In this document: positions 1 to 8,355 of the stretch, one piece after another
How positions within the stretch are numbered: the first letter of the stretch is position 1
Layout of the letters: the number at the start of each line of letters is the position of its first letter
Notes under the pieces: generated by a model
What the model saw: only the letters and a program-made list of their open reading frames with translations
Databases searched by the model: none
What the model was told of the DNA's origin: nothing
Translations under genes and position numbers: made by a program
Assembly (NCBI RefSeq): GCF_000022565.1
Contig: NC_012483.1
Location: 496,001-560,000 of the forward strand
Direction of reading: 5' to 3'
Length of the DNA: 64,000 nt
Origin: Acidobacterium capsulatum ATCC 51196
GTDB lineage: Bacteria > Acidobacteriota > Terriglobia > Terriglobales > Acidobacteriaceae

Positions 1-643
1 CTTTCAGGTTTCTAAGCTTGCGTCTTGCGCGATGTAGCCGGGTCTTTGCGGCGGATTGCGTAATTTCCAAAGCCTGCGCAATCTCTCCGATGGAGCATCC
101 TTCGGCAAGACCAGTTCGCATAACCGAGCGCAAAGTCGGTTCAAGCCGTTCAATAGCGCTCATTGTTTTCTGCAGCCGCTGGCGCAAATCGCAAATCTGC
201 TCAGGGTTGAGTGCGTTGTCCCGGACCTCAAACGTTAATGGCTCATCTTCAGGTCCCGCTGTCCTCTCCATCGCGATTTCGGCCTGATGGCGCCGTTGTC
301 GGACTTTCATAAGTGCCGAATTGATCGCAATTCTGTTCAACCATGTGTAGAACTGAGACCGGCCTTCGAAAGACTGGAGCTTGACGAATGCACGAAGAAA
401 CGTGTCTTGCAAGGCATCTTCGGCATCCTCTCGATTGCCGGTGATGGCGACTATCTGCCTAAAAATCCGATGTCTATAAAGCAATTGAAGCTGATCGAAT
501 GCGGCGTGCGATCCTTGCTGCGCAGCCAGGACGAGGGTACTGATAGACTGCGGCGGGTCGTCTGTGCTGGCTGATTCAGAAAATGGTTTGTCAAACCGGG
601 CCGGAATAGCATGGCGGCCAACGTCGTGGAATTCACGTTGCAT
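1..643 (-). CDS. ECF-type RNA polymerase sigma factor (3' end cut by window)
   Basis: Read on the minus strand from ATG at 643, the frame stays open to the window edge, giving at least 214 residues; the stop lies outside. A region 2 core is seen (EDAEDALQDTFLRAFVKL, then FYTWLNRIAINSALM, the usual 2.3/2.4 pattern) and a region 4 helix-turn-helix near the end (CSIGEIAQALEITQSAAKTR, then LHRARRKLR). It should direct RNA polymerase to a dedicated promoter set. The amino end before region 2 is about 50 residues and includes an acidic, Ser-rich stretch. A GGAG sits about 8 bases before the ATG. No anti-sigma gene is visible on the upstream side; one could lie beyond the window edge. It is divergent from the multi-PAS kinase. 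Family assignment is firm; its regulon is unknown. Confidence 0.85.
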   Translation of the reverse strand, partial: MQREFHDVGRHAIPARFDKPFSESASTDDPPQSISTLVLAAQQGSHAAFDQLQLLYRHRIFRQIVAITGNREDAEDALQDTFLRAFVKLQSFEGRSQFYTWLNRIAINSALMKVRQRRHQAEIAMERTAGPEDEPLTFEVRDNALNPEQICDLRQRLQKTMSAIERLEPTLRSVMRTGLAEGCSIGEIAQALEITQSAAKTRLHRARRKLRNLK

Positions 644-959
644 TCCAGTGCTCCAGATGCTGGATGTTCTCCAGATGCAGCTTGATTAGGCCAGAGCCGT
701 GGAGTCCAAACCATCAGACAAAGGTATCGATATACACCTTGGTATCGGATGATCTGAACCAGACCACATTGCCGGCAAAGCTCGGGTTCGCGGTAGGAGC
801 AACCTGGATATCTGCTAGAATCGGGCTTACTCGCGGCTATCAGCGATCTTCGTTTGGACACATCGCTTTCTTGCGGGTGGATCATTCATAATCTCGCTAC
901 GGCTCGAAGGGCCAAACCGTCCAGGATGGCCTGCAATTCAGCGTAGGCTTTCTTGTTGC
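644..959. other. Divergent intergenic region between sigma factor and kinase
   Basis: About 316 bases lie between the divergent sigma-factor and kinase genes. The stretch must hold both promoters, but I cannot point to a convincing -35/-10 pair. A short direct repeat, GGTATCG, occurs at about 733 and 751. Open frames crossing it do not resemble known proteins. Confidence 0.5.
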
Positions 960-3800
960 GTGGTGCCCCATGCGGTCGGGAGGCATCCGTTGGTACAAAT
1001 CCGCCAAAACAATCTATCGCCGCTTACTTCGGAGCCGGACCCGGGATCGGGAAGCCGCGCAGCAGAGAGGATTGCAGAGCTTGAGCAGGTGAACGAGGTC
1101 CTCAGAACTGAAATCGCCGCACTGAAAGATGTCGAGAGCCGCCTGCGGGCAAGCGAAGAGTCTCTGAAACAATCTGAGGTCAAACTCCGCCAGGTGATCG
1201 ATACTATCCCCACGCTTGTCTGGTGCAATCTCCCCGATGGTCCGAATGAATTCCTTAACAAGAAATGGCTAGACTACACGGGGCTTTCCCGCGAAGAGGC
1301 AAGCGGGTGGGGCTGGCAGGCATCTTTCCATCCGGATGATCTTGGGCCTTTGATGAAGCGTTGGCAAGAGCTGCTCATCACGGAAGAGCCTGGGGAGATC
1401 GAGTCACGGATTCGCCAACACGACGGAGCATGGCGGTGGTTCCTTATCCGAGTGGAGCCATTCCGCGATGAAAGCGGCAAGGTCGTGCGTTGGTATGGCA
1501 CGAGCACAGATATCCATGACCGCAAGCGTACCGAAGAAGCGCTCAGGCAAAGTGAGGAAAAATACCGAGTTGTAATTGAAGCGGCGCATGACTCCGTCAT
1601 CAGTATTGATGAGCGCGGTGTCGTTGTATTTGCAAATCCAGTTGTAGAAATGACCTTCGGCTACGCGTCTGCCGAACTTGTAGAAAAATCAATCTCACTA
1701 CTGATGCCGAAATTTATCAGTAGGCTCCGCGAAGATTGCAATGAGCAACAAGCAGAGGCTTGCGAACAACACCTGAACTGGAAAGATGTTGAATTCACTG
1801 CTATCCATGCCAACGGAAGCGAATTTCCAGTTGAAGTGTCTATGGGAGAGGTAAGAACAGGCGAGCAGAGGATATTTACTTGTCTCATCCGCGATGTATC
1901 TGAAAGAAGACTTAGCGAAGAGGCTCTGAGGCAAAGCGCACGGAGTTTGCGGTCTCTGGTCGATACAATTCCCGGCCTTGTATGCACACTTTCGCCTGAC
2001 ATGAGGCTGGAATTTTCCAACCATACCTTGCTGGACTTCTTTGGAAAGACGGTTGAGGAACTTCAGAACTGGGAGTTCATAGGTGTTGTCCACCCGGATG
2101 ATCTTGAAAGAACTATTACCAAGTCCCGTCGTGCAGCCGAAACCGGCGAGGCCTACGACATTGAGCACAGATGTCTTCGGCACGACGGTGTCTTCCGCTG
2201 GTTTCAAGTCCGCGCTCTGCCAGTGCGAGGCAACGAAGAGCAGATTGTGCGCTGGTGTGTGTTGCTTACTGATATTGAGGATAGAAAGCTCGCAGAGGAT
2301 GCGCTCCTGGCAAGTGAGCGAAAGCTGAGCCTCATCATCAATACGATGCCGGCTCTGGCATGGTCTACGCAACCAGACGGCTCAGCTGATTTCTTTAATC
2401 AAACTTGGATTGACTACACTGGCTTGTCAAGAGACCAAGCCCACGGATGGGGTTGGCGTAATGTGGTTCATCCAGAGGATGCATCACGGTTGATCGGTTA
2501 TTGGCAGAGATTAATCCGGGAAGGCGGAAAGGGTGAAATAGAGGCGCGCTTTCGACGTTTTGACGGAGAATTTCGATGGTTCCTCTTTCGAGCTAACCCC
2601 CTGCTGGACGAATCGGGGAAGATCATCAAGTGGTATGGCACGAATACCGATATACATGATCGGAAGCTGGTTGAAGAGAAGGTCCGTCTGAGCGAAGCAT
2701 TTCTCGCCGATGCTCAGCGCCTTGCCCATGTCGGAAGTTTTTCGTGGAGATTGCCGGCAAACCAAATCGAGTGGTCCGAAGAACTTTACCGGATATTCGA
2801 GTTTGAACCGGGTACCCCGATTACGTTTGATTTGATCGGAAGCCGCATACACCCGGAAGATCTGCCTTTGATGTACGACAAGATGGGGAAGGGGCAAGAT
2901 GGCGTAAGCAACATCGAATACGAAGAGCGTTTGCTGATGCCAAACGGCTCGATAAAACACCTACATCTCACCGCATACCTTACACAAGATGAGAACAACA
3001 CTTTGCGCTACATCGGAACGGTTCACGACATTACACAGCGCAAGGCGGCTGAAGATGCCCTCGCTGAAGCGAGGGCTGAGTTAGCGGAGGTTGCACGAGT
3101 TTCAAGTCTGGGAATGCTAACGGCCTCCATCGCACACGAGGTCAATCAGCCGCTCTCGGGGATCATCACAAATGCGAGCACTTGTCTTCGCATGCTGAGT
3201 ACTGATCCTCCTGATGTTCAAGGCGCCATTGAAACCGCACGTCGCACTATCCGCGATGGAAACCGCGCAGCGGACGTGATATCGCATCTTCGCTCGCTTT
3301 TTGGCCGGAGACAGAAGACTGCAGAAAAGGTGGATGTCGCAGAAGCAATTCGGGAAGTGATCGCAATCTCTTTAAGCGACATCCAGCGGAATCGGATCAT
3401 CATTCAAGAGAGCCTCGCAGTGGGCCTTCCGCCTATAAAGGGAGATCGTGTGCAACTGCAGCAAGTCATCTTGAATCTTCTTCGGAATGCATGCGAAGCG
3501 ATGCGCACCGTACAGGACCGCCCTCGTCGCATCATCATCAAAACGGAATATGACAGGGAGAGTATCCGCCTATCCATGGAAGACAGTGGGGTCGGTTTCA
3601 AAGAGGAGCTCGCCGACCGCCTGTTCGCGTCTTTTTTCACGACCAAGCACAACGGGATGGGTATCGGGTTGGCTGTGAGTCGTTCGATTATCCAGGCCCA
3701 TGGCGGTGACATCTGGGCGAAACCAAATGAGGGACCGGGCGCCACGTTTGGCTTCTGGATTCCGCGTTCGCTCGAAGCGGAAGGGCTCTCTGGGACGTAG
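960..3800 (+). CDS. Multi-PAS sensor histidine kinase (five PAS domains)
   Basis: A 946-residue soluble sensor kinase. A short coiled coil (about residues 35-70) is followed by five PAS/PAC units starting near residues 78, 203, 332, 458 and 581, several closing with a D(I/V)xxRK-like PAC end. The HisKA domain has the phospho-accepting His near 726 in SIAHEVNQPL, and the HATPase domain has the N box NLLRNACEAM near 838, DSGVGF near 875 and GMGIGLAVSRSII after it. PAS1 and PAS4 are strikingly alike (both contain DYTGLSR and HGWGW/SGWGW), which suggests internal duplication. No membrane segment is seen, so the signal is probably cytoplasmic, perhaps redox or gas. The start is a GTG and is uncertain; the frame is open further upstream without a better start. 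It probably phosphorylates the two response regulators that follow. Confidence 0.9.
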   Translation: MVPHAVGRHPLVQIRQNNLSPLTSEPDPGSGSRAAERIAELEQVNEVLRTEIAALKDVESRLRASEESLKQSEVKLRQVIDTIPTLVWCNLPDGPNEFLNKKWLDYTGLSREEASGWGWQASFHPDDLGPLMKRWQELLITEEPGEIESRIRQHDGAWRWFLIRVEPFRDESGKVVRWYGTSTDIHDRKRTEEALRQSEEKYRVVIEAAHDSVISIDERGVVVFANPVVEMTFGYASAELVEKSISLLMPKFISRLREDCNEQQAEACEQHLNWKDVEFTAIHANGSEFPVEVSMGEVRTGEQRIFTCLIRDVSERRLSEEALRQSARSLRSLVDTIPGLVCTLSPDMRLEFSNHTLLDFFGKTVEELQNWEFIGVVHPDDLERTITKSRRAAETGEAYDIEHRCLRHDGVFRWFQVRALPVRGNEEQIVRWCVLLTDIEDRKLAEDALLASERKLSLIINTMPALAWSTQPDGSADFFNQTWIDYTGLSRDQAHGWGWRNVVHPEDASRLIGYWQRLIREGGKGEIEARFRRFDGEFRWFLFRANPLLDESGKIIKWYGTNTDIHDRKLVEEKVRLSEAFLADAQRLAHVGSFSWRLPANQIEWSEELYRIFEFEPGTPITFDLIGSRIHPEDLPLMYDKMGKGQDGVSNIEYEERLLMPNGSIKHLHLTAYLTQDENNTLRYIGTVHDITQRKAAEDALAEARAELAEVARVSSLGMLTASIAHEVNQPLSGIITNASTCLRMLSTDPPDVQGAIETARRTIRDGNRAADVISHLRSLFGRRQKTAEKVDVAEAIREVIAISLSDIQRNRIIIQESLAVGLPPIKGDRVQLQQVILNLLRNACEAMRTVQDRPRRIIIKTEYDRESIRLSMEDSGVGFKEELADRLFASFFTTKHNGMGIGLAVSRSIIQAHGGDIWAKPNEGPGATFGFWIPRSLEAEGLSGT

Positions 3801-4045
3801 AACTACTGCAGAAACCCAAGCGCTCAATACCAAAGCATCATAGACTGCCCGACGTAAATGTATGAAGATGGATTTCGAACTTCGCAAAAACGGCTCCCTA
3901 TGAGGAAAGCCTCAGTTGGGGCGGTGAATAAATTCCGATTTAGGGTCATGGATGACGGGTGGCTATCTGACTCGTGTCCAATCAAAAATGCGAGGGCCTA
4001 TCCGCCGACCGTGAATGGTTTTCAATGCCATCTGAGATATGCACG

Positions 4046-4417
4046 ATGAACAAAGGTCTGCTCGTGTCGGTTGTCGATGACGATCCGTCAGTGCGCGAAT
4101 CTCTGCCGGATCTACTGCGGATCTTCGGGCTTGATGTCCGCACCTTCGCCTCCGCGGAGGACTTCCTATCCTCCGACAGTGTCTCGCGAACGAATTGTCT
4201 GATTCTGGACGTCACAATGCCGAGGATGCCGGGGACAGAACTTCAGACTGAGCTGGCACGCCGAGATGAGCAGATCCCCATCATCTTCATCACGGCTCAT
4301 CGGGATGATTCAGTCCGTTCTCGCCTGCTGGAACTGGGAGCCGTCGATTGTCTCTTCAAGCCTTTCAGTGATACCGCGTTATTCGACGCGCTCAAGTGCG
4401 CCTTGGGATCCAAATGA
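4046..4417 (+). CDS. Single-domain response regulator (FixJ-type receiver)
   Basis: A 123-residue receiver alone, without output domain. It shows the acidic pair in VVDDDPSVRES, the phospho-acceptor Asp near residue 53 (LILDVTMP), the conserved Thr in FITAH and the Lys in LFKPF. It lies 245 bases after the kinase and overlaps the next response regulator by ATGA (4414-4417), so the two are probably translationally coupled. The start ATG at 4046 is chosen because the receiver fold begins right after it; a longer reading from 3974 adds unconserved residues. Stand-alone receivers of this type often act as phosphate sinks or relay intermediates. Its partner is inferred from position to be the upstream five-PAS kinase. 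Confidence 0.85.
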   Translation: MNKGLLVSVVDDDPSVRESLPDLLRIFGLDVRTFASAEDFLSSDSVSRTNCLILDVTMPRMPGTELQTELARRDEQIPIIFITAHRDDSVRSRLLELGAVDCLFKPFSDTALFDALKCALGSK

Positions 4418-5130
4418 CACTCTCCTGTGACACTCCGAATACAATGGACACAGCGGGAGCAAATCGTTCCGAGATGAAGCCTGTCGCCACCACTCAGCCT
4501 CAATCGACCGTGTTTGTTGTCGATGATGATCTCTCAGTGCGCGAATCACTTGAGCTTCTTCTTCGCCACGAGGGCTTTGTGGTCGAGACGTTCACTTCGG
4601 CCGAAGGTTTCTTTGCTCGTACCAGCCCTAGAATGGCCAGTTGCGTCGTTCTCGATATCTCCCTTCCAGGGTTGAACGGTCTGGACATTCAGAAGCGGCT
4701 GGCCGTCGAACGTCCGGATATGCCGATTCTCTTCATCACCGGTCACGGGGATATCCCTACGACTGTGCAGGCTATGAAGGCAGGTGCTGTGGAGTTTCTC
4801 ACGAAACCATTCAGCGATAGCACTCTCCTGAGCGCCATTCATGCGGCTGTGGAACGCAGCAAGAAATTATTGGCCCGTGAAACTGAATTGAACGAACTGA
4901 GAAGCCGGTACGCGGATCTCACGCCACGCGAACGAGAAGTGATGGCGCTGGTTGCTTGTGGGTTCGCCAACAAGGCAGTCGGCAGCGAACTTGGAATAAG
5001 CGAGATCACAGTCAAAGCACATCGCGGAAGCGTAATGCGAAAAATGAAAGCAGATTCTCTCGCCGCTCTTATCTGGATGGCTGGACGTCTTCGTCTCCCG
5101 CGAACAATCAATACAGGCTCATTCAGATGA
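4414..5130 (+). CDS. FixJ/NarL-family response regulator with LuxR DNA-binding domain
   Basis: A 238-residue regulator with a receiver at about residues 30-145 (VVDDDLSVRES, phospho-acceptor Asp in VVLDISLPG, FITGHGD, and Lys in FLTKPFSD) and a LuxR-type helix-turn-helix at the carboxyl end (LTPREREVMALVACG, then NKAVGSELGISEITVKAHRG). The TKPF-plus-LuxR arrangement is that of FixJ. The first 25-30 residues are poorly conserved; ATG 4414 overlaps the stop of the preceding receiver, but internal starts at 4444 or 4474 are possible. With the five-PAS kinase it probably forms a FixL/FixJ-like two-component system. Its targets are unknown. The insertion sequence begins about 95 bases downstream. 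Confidence 0.9.
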   Translation: MTLSCDTPNTMDTAGANRSEMKPVATTQPQSTVFVVDDDLSVRESLELLLRHEGFVVETFTSAEGFFARTSPRMASCVVLDISLPGLNGLDIQKRLAVERPDMPILFITGHGDIPTTVQAMKAGAVEFLTKPFSDSTLLSAIHAAVERSKKLLARETELNELRSRYADLTPREREVMALVACGFANKAVGSELGISEITVKAHRGSVMRKMKADSLAALIWMAGRLRLPRTINTGSFR

Positions 5131-5190
5131 GTGCCTGATTTCACAAGAATAGACAGTGAACCTCTTCATTTTGGAATAGGATGTTGTCTC

Positions 5191-6291
5191 TCACCCAACT
5201 TGATCGGGCCATACCTCCTGACGTGACCCCTTCGTTGAGACAGCTCTGTTGCTAGATTCGCAGTGCCCCTGATGGGAGGAGTCCAAGGTGGGGAGGCTTT
5301 CGGGGGACGGAACGCCGTTTGAGTCTCGTTTTTCTTGTGCCCTTTTAGCATTCTGCGTATTCGGTGTGATGAACCGTAGTGTAGGAGCATATAGCTCTGC
5401 CTGAGTTTTGCCGTGTGTTTGGGCTTCGAACTCTTCCGGCGTTCGGTATCCAAGCGCGGAATGTAGTCGTTTCTGGTTATAGTAGCCGTCGATGAACTCT
5501 TCTATGTGGCTGCGCAAATCCTGAAGGTCGCGGTATTTGTTGGCGTAGATCTCCTCGCGCTTGAGCGTCTTGATGAAGCTCTCACAACTGGCGTTGTCGT
5601 AGGGGTTCGCCGGCCGGCTCATGCTCTGAACCATCCCGTGCAGTTTGAGTATCGCGACATATTCTGGCGACGTGTACTGCACTCCGCGGTCGGAGTGGTG
5701 CACTACTCCCGGCCGGGGGCGTCGCAGTTTGATCGCGCCGTCGAGCGCATTGACTGCCAGGCGGGAGGTGAGGGAACGATCCAGTTTCCAGCCTACGACT
5801 TTACGCGAATAGCCGTCTAAGATGACCGCCAGATAAACGAACTCAGTTTGCACTCGGATATAGGTAATGTCTGCCACCCACAGCTGATCGACCCAATTCA
5901 GCTGCATGCGCCGCGATAGGTTCAGATAGACTTCCAGCGGTTCATTGGAATCCGTGGTGGTCGCAAATTCCTTCGGCTGCAGCGCGAGAAGGTTATCCTC
6001 ACGCATGATCCGCGCTACTCGCTTATGGTTCACCTTCATACCACGGCGCTTGAGCTCCGCAGTAACACGGCGGTAGCCATAGCGACGGCGGTGCTGGAGT
6101 GCCACCTGCTGAATGGCCGACCGTACCTCTGTTTCCTCTTCGCTTGGAACCTGAGCTTTTAAGAACCTATAGAATCCTGCCCGGCTCACTCCCGCCAACA
6201 GGCACATTCGCTCGATACTTAGGCTGCCTTGCAACGGCATCAATTCCCGGATCTGGTCGTAGATGCCGTACCGCCAGAGCGCTTGCTGCAC
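5191..6291 (-). CDS. IS3-family transposase OrfB (DDE integrase)
   Basis: This is the catalytic half of an IS3-family transposase, 366 residues from a GTG. An HTH_21-like region (RRRYGYRRVTAELKRRG) precedes the rve integrase core. The DDE triad is visible as Asp in WVADITY, Asp in HHSDRGVQY and Glu in NASCESFIKTLKREE. It is normally made only as a fusion with OrfA by -1 frameshifting. The carboxyl tail after the usual GYRTPEEFEAQ ending is about 80 residues longer than typical and has low-complexity character. Its last ~11 codons lie outside the inferred inverted repeat at 5224, so the gene borrows its stop from host DNA. The frame itself is intact, so the element may be active. Confidence 0.9.
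   Translation of the reverse strand: MQQALWRYGIYDQIRELMPLQGSLSIERMCLLAGVSRAGFYRFLKAQVPSEEETEVRSAIQQVALQHRRRYGYRRVTAELKRRGMKVNHKRVARIMREDNLLALQPKEFATTTDSNEPLEVYLNLSRRMQLNWVDQLWVADITYIRVQTEFVYLAVILDGYSRKVVGWKLDRSLTSRLAVNALDGAIKLRRPRPGVVHHSDRGVQYTSPEYVAILKLHGMVQSMSRPANPYDNASCESFIKTLKREEIYANKYRDLQDLRSHIEEFIDGYYNQKRLHSALGYRTPEEFEAQTHGKTQAELYAPTLRFITPNTQNAKRAQEKRDSNGVPSPESLPTLDSSHQGHCESSNRAVSTKGSRQEVWPDQVG
5224..5242 (+). repeat. Terminal inverted repeat of the IS (transposase-stop end)
   Basis: The sequence TGACCCCTTCGTTGAGACA reads inward and matches the reverse complement of 6655-6674 (TGACCCCCTGAAGTGAGACA), allowing a one-base gap and a few mismatches. The TGA terminus is typical of IS3 elements. 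Confidence 0.7.
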
Positions 6292-6584
6292 TGGCGTCGA
6301 GCCTCCACTTTTTGCAAGGCGCCTCTGAAAAAATCCACTTCAAGAGTTTTCTCCGCGAGCACTCGCTGCAACTCACACACCAGTTTGCGGAGCTCGCGGA
6401 CCGGAGAGGTAACCCTGGCGCTTGACTCGCTGGTATGCTCAAGCTGACGCTGCCACTGATATAAATTGCTGCGGTCGATGCCCAGCTCTTTCGCCAGAGC
6501 AGACACGCTGGGACAATCCCTCATCCGCTCCACTGCCATCTGCCGGAACGACAGAGGGTATTTGCCGACTCGTCTCTTTGCCAC
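6240..6584 (-). CDS. IS3-family transposase OrfA (HTH protein)
   Basis: A 114-residue first frame of the IS, with an HTH_Tnp_1 domain (FRQMAVERMRDCPSVSALAK, then ELGIDRSNLYQWQ) and a leucine-rich coiled coil (ELRKLVCELQRVLAEKTLEV) typical of IS3 OrfA. It binds the element's ends and its dimer helix continues into OrfB after frameshifting. It overlaps OrfB by 52 bases in a different frame. The zero-frame tail after the slippery run (SKRSGGTASTTRSGN) has no family similarity, as expected if the functional product is the fusion. Confidence 0.9.
   Translation of the reverse strand: MAKRRVGKYPLSFRQMAVERMRDCPSVSALAKELGIDRSNLYQWQRQLEHTSESSARVTSPVRELRKLVCELQRVLAEKTLEVDFFRGALQKVEARRQCSKRSGGTASTTRSGN
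6308..6314 (-). other. Probable -1 programmed frameshift site (CAAAAAG)
   Basis: On the minus strand OrfA reads TTG CAA AAA GTG; a slip back by one base gives AAA AGT GGA GGC and continues without a stop into VQQALWRYG, the start of OrfB. Such an A-rich run in the overlap is the usual device of IS3 elements for making the OrfAB fusion. Confidence 0.65.
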
Positions 6585-6654
6585 ACGCAGTTCCTTTCAC
6601 TGCAATAGGTTGCAAAGAATACTCTCTCATTTCGTAAAGTGTTGGAAACACAAT

Positions 6655-6674
6655 TGTCTCACTTCAGGGGGTCA
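6655..6674 (-). repeat. Terminal inverted repeat of the IS (OrfA end)
   Basis: The plus strand reads TGTCTCACTTCAGGGGGTCA; its reverse complement begins TGACCCCC and pairs with 5224-5242. It lies about 70 bases upstream of the orfA start, the normal place for the promoter-proximal end. Confidence 0.7.
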
Positions 6675-6736
6675 GTCCACGAGCATTTTTGAGGGTCATC
6701 GGGGAGTTGGGAGGGGGCGTAAGTCATTGAAAAGAA

Positions 6737-6813
<77 letters not shown>

Positions 6814-6905
6814 TGTCTTGGCGGGAGCAGGATTTGTGTCCTGCTGAAGTAGTTGTATCAAAAGCGTCGTTCATCGTCAAAGGGGATGGCGGAGAAGTCT
6901 CGACG

Positions 6906-7652
6906 ATGGCTCTGAAGGTCTGGAGCCGGTACGCTGGAAGCATGCATGCCGCTCCCGTTGGGATTAGACAGACGCTTTTGATCGACGCCGATGACACGCT
7001 ATGGCAGAACAATGTGTACTTTGAGCAGGCCATCGCGAACTTTATCTCTTTTCTGGATCATCGTACGCTCAGCCCTTCGGAAGTGCGTGCTGCACTGAAT
7101 GAGGTGGAGCACGAAAATATACAAAGGCATGGCTATGGAGTAGCCAGCTTTCATCGCGCCCTGGTGACCTGCTTTGAGAGGCTCTCACATGAGCCGGTCA
7201 CGGAAGACCATCACCGGGAGATGGAGCGTTTTGCGGTATCCATTCTGGCAAAAGAGATCGAACTCCTGGAAGACGTGGCGACTGTATTGCCGCAGTTGGC
7301 TGAACGCCACAGCATGATCCTGATGACCAAAGGCAATCCGGTGGAGCAGGCCGACAAGGTCCAGCGCTCCGGCATCGCGCACTATTTTGCGGCCATTGAG
7401 ATTCCCGCGGAGAAGCATCCGGAAGCATATCTCGAAGTTTGCGAGAGGCGTGATCTCGATCTGTCTCAGACCTGGATGATCGGAAATAGCCCGAAGTCTG
7501 ACATCAATCCGGCACTTGCGGCCGGATTGCATGCCGTCTATATCCATCATCCCTCCACATGGGTCCTGGAGCATGCGGTCCTCGATAAGCCGAGAGAAGG
7601 GCGGCGACTGGTCGAAATTTCCCGCTTTGGAGAGTTACTCCATTGGTTCTGA
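6906..7652 (+). CDS. HAD-superfamily hydrolase
   Basis: A phosphatase-like protein of about 248 residues. HAD motif I is DADDTLW near the amino end (nucleophile Asp and acid/base Asp), motif II is the Thr in MILMTKGNP, the motif III Lys lies in the KHPEAY region, and motif IV is IGNSPKSDINPALAAG. Motif IV, with its N-S-P-x-S-D pattern, is typical of the phosphoglycolate phosphatase-like branch. The substrate cannot be told. ATG 6906 is preferred over the frame's first start at 6813 because GGCGGAGAAG precedes it at ribosome-binding distance and the earlier start would lie against tRNA-Asn. A still shorter start at 6942 is possible. It stands alone between two tRNA genes. Confidence 0.8.
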   Translation: MALKVWSRYAGSMHAAPVGIRQTLLIDADDTLWQNNVYFEQAIANFISFLDHRTLSPSEVRAALNEVEHENIQRHGYGVASFHRALVTCFERLSHEPVTEDHHREMERFAVSILAKEIELLEDVATVLPQLAERHSMILMTKGNPVEQADKVQRSGIAHYFAAIEIPAEKHPEAYLEVCERRDLDLSQTWMIGNSPKSDINPALAAGLHAVYIHHPSTWVLEHAVLDKPREGRRLVEISRFGELLHWF

Positions 7653-7757
7653 GTGGTTCTGGGCCTGCGGCCAAGCCTCGCTGTTCTGAGCCATCATGGG
7701 CATTTGCATCGCTTCTGACAGAGCGAGCAAAATCCTTCCGCGCAAGGGTTTACGGTT

Positions 7758-7766
7758 TGCTATACT
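7758..7766 (+). promoter_or_regulatory. Extended -10 promoter for tRNA-Leu
   Basis: TGCTATACT is an extended -10 element (TGn followed by TATACT), 25 bases before the mature tRNA 5' end. No clear -35 box is seen, as is common with extended -10 promoters. Confidence 0.55.
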
Positions 7767-7791
7767 CCTCAAAGAAGAGATTCACCCGAGT

Positions 7792-7876
7792 GCGGAAGTG
7801 GTGAAATTGGCAGACACACCATCTTGAGGGGGTGGCGCCGAGAGGCATGGGGGTTCAAGTCCCCCCTTCCGCACCA
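7792..7876 (+). tRNA. tRNA-Leu (GAG anticodon)
   Basis: An 85-base class II tRNA. The acceptor GCGGAAG pairs with CTTCCGC and is followed by A and an encoded CCA. The anticodon stem CCATC/GGTGG encloses the loop TTGAGGG, which puts GAG at positions 34-36. A long variable arm follows. The T loop is GGTTCAAGTCC. Confidence 0.93.
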
Positions 7877-7938
7877 AATTGAATCATTCTCCTCATGCTG
7901 CGCTACGGTTTACCGAAGTCGCTGCCGAAAGCGATACG

Positions 7939-8229
7939 ATGATTTATCTGGTTGCAACCATTCATGTTCTCGTCTCTCTGTTTTTGATCGTGGTCATTCT
8001 GCTGCAGCAGGGAAGCAGTGCCGATCTTGCAGGTGCCTTTGGTGGTCAAGGTTCACAGACAGCTTTTGGTCCTCGCTCCGCGTCTACCGTTTTGACCAAG
8101 GCTACAGCCTGGGCGGCAGCGATCTTCATGCTGACCTCGCTCACGTTGACGATCCTGATGATGCGGCAATCGACGCAGCAGCACTCGGTGCTGGCTGGAA
8201 CGACAACCTCGGCCCCAGCACATAAATAA
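7939..8229 (+). CDS. secG: Preprotein translocase subunit SecG
   Basis: A small inner-membrane subunit of the SecYEG channel, 96 residues from ATG 7939. It has two membrane helices (about residues 2-20 and 53-73) joined by the conserved loop LLQQGSSADLAGAFGGQGSQ, the signature of SecG; SecG promotes SecA-driven insertion. The frame's first start at 7879 would overlap the very end of tRNA-Leu's flank and adds 20 residues before the first helix, so the internal ATG is chosen. No strong Shine-Dalgarno is seen. tRNA-Leu next to secG is a frequent arrangement in bacteria. A strong terminator follows directly. Confidence 0.93.
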   Translation: MIYLVATIHVLVSLFLIVVILLQQGSSADLAGAFGGQGSQTAFGPRSASTVLTKATAWAAAIFMLTSLTLTILMMRQSTQQHSVLAGTTTSAPAHK

Positions 8230-8252
8230 GTTACGACTTAGTTACTTTTCGT

Positions 8253-8290
8253 ATAGGGCGAGCTGACAAGCTCGCCCTATTGCCGTTTTT
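8253..8290 (+). terminator. Rho-independent terminator after secG
   Basis: A perfect 12-bp stem, ATAGGGCGAGCT with AGCTCGCCCTAT, encloses the loop GACA. A TTTTT run follows a few bases later at 8286-8290. Confidence 0.85.
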
Positions 8291-8355
8291 AGCCGAATGA
8301 CCATGTATGGAGTCATGTAGTAAAAGGTTCGCTGAGGAGTTTACTGACTGAAGGA

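Larger units (their letters stand above)
5224..6674 (-). mobile_element. IS3-family insertion sequence (about 1.45 kb)
   Basis: The element holds orfA and orfB on the minus strand, bounded by imperfect inverted repeats that both start TGACCCC and end GAGACA. I do not see a matching target duplication: the left flank ends GACG and the right flank begins GTCC. This suggests either that one end is misplaced by a few bases or that flanking DNA has since rearranged. The insertion separates the sensory block from tRNA-Asn, whose 3' end is about 63 bases beyond the right repeat. Confidence 0.75.

Noticed and set aside
451-885. 144-residue minus-strand frame overlapping the sigma-factor gene
   Set aside because: It shares DNA with the well-supported sigma factor in another frame and its residues show no family pattern.
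7792-7876. Reading the tRNA as tRNA-Ser (TGA) from CTTGAGG as loop
   Set aside because: Pairing CCATC with GGTGG fixes the loop as TTGAGGG with anticodon GAG; the rest matches tRNA-Leu.
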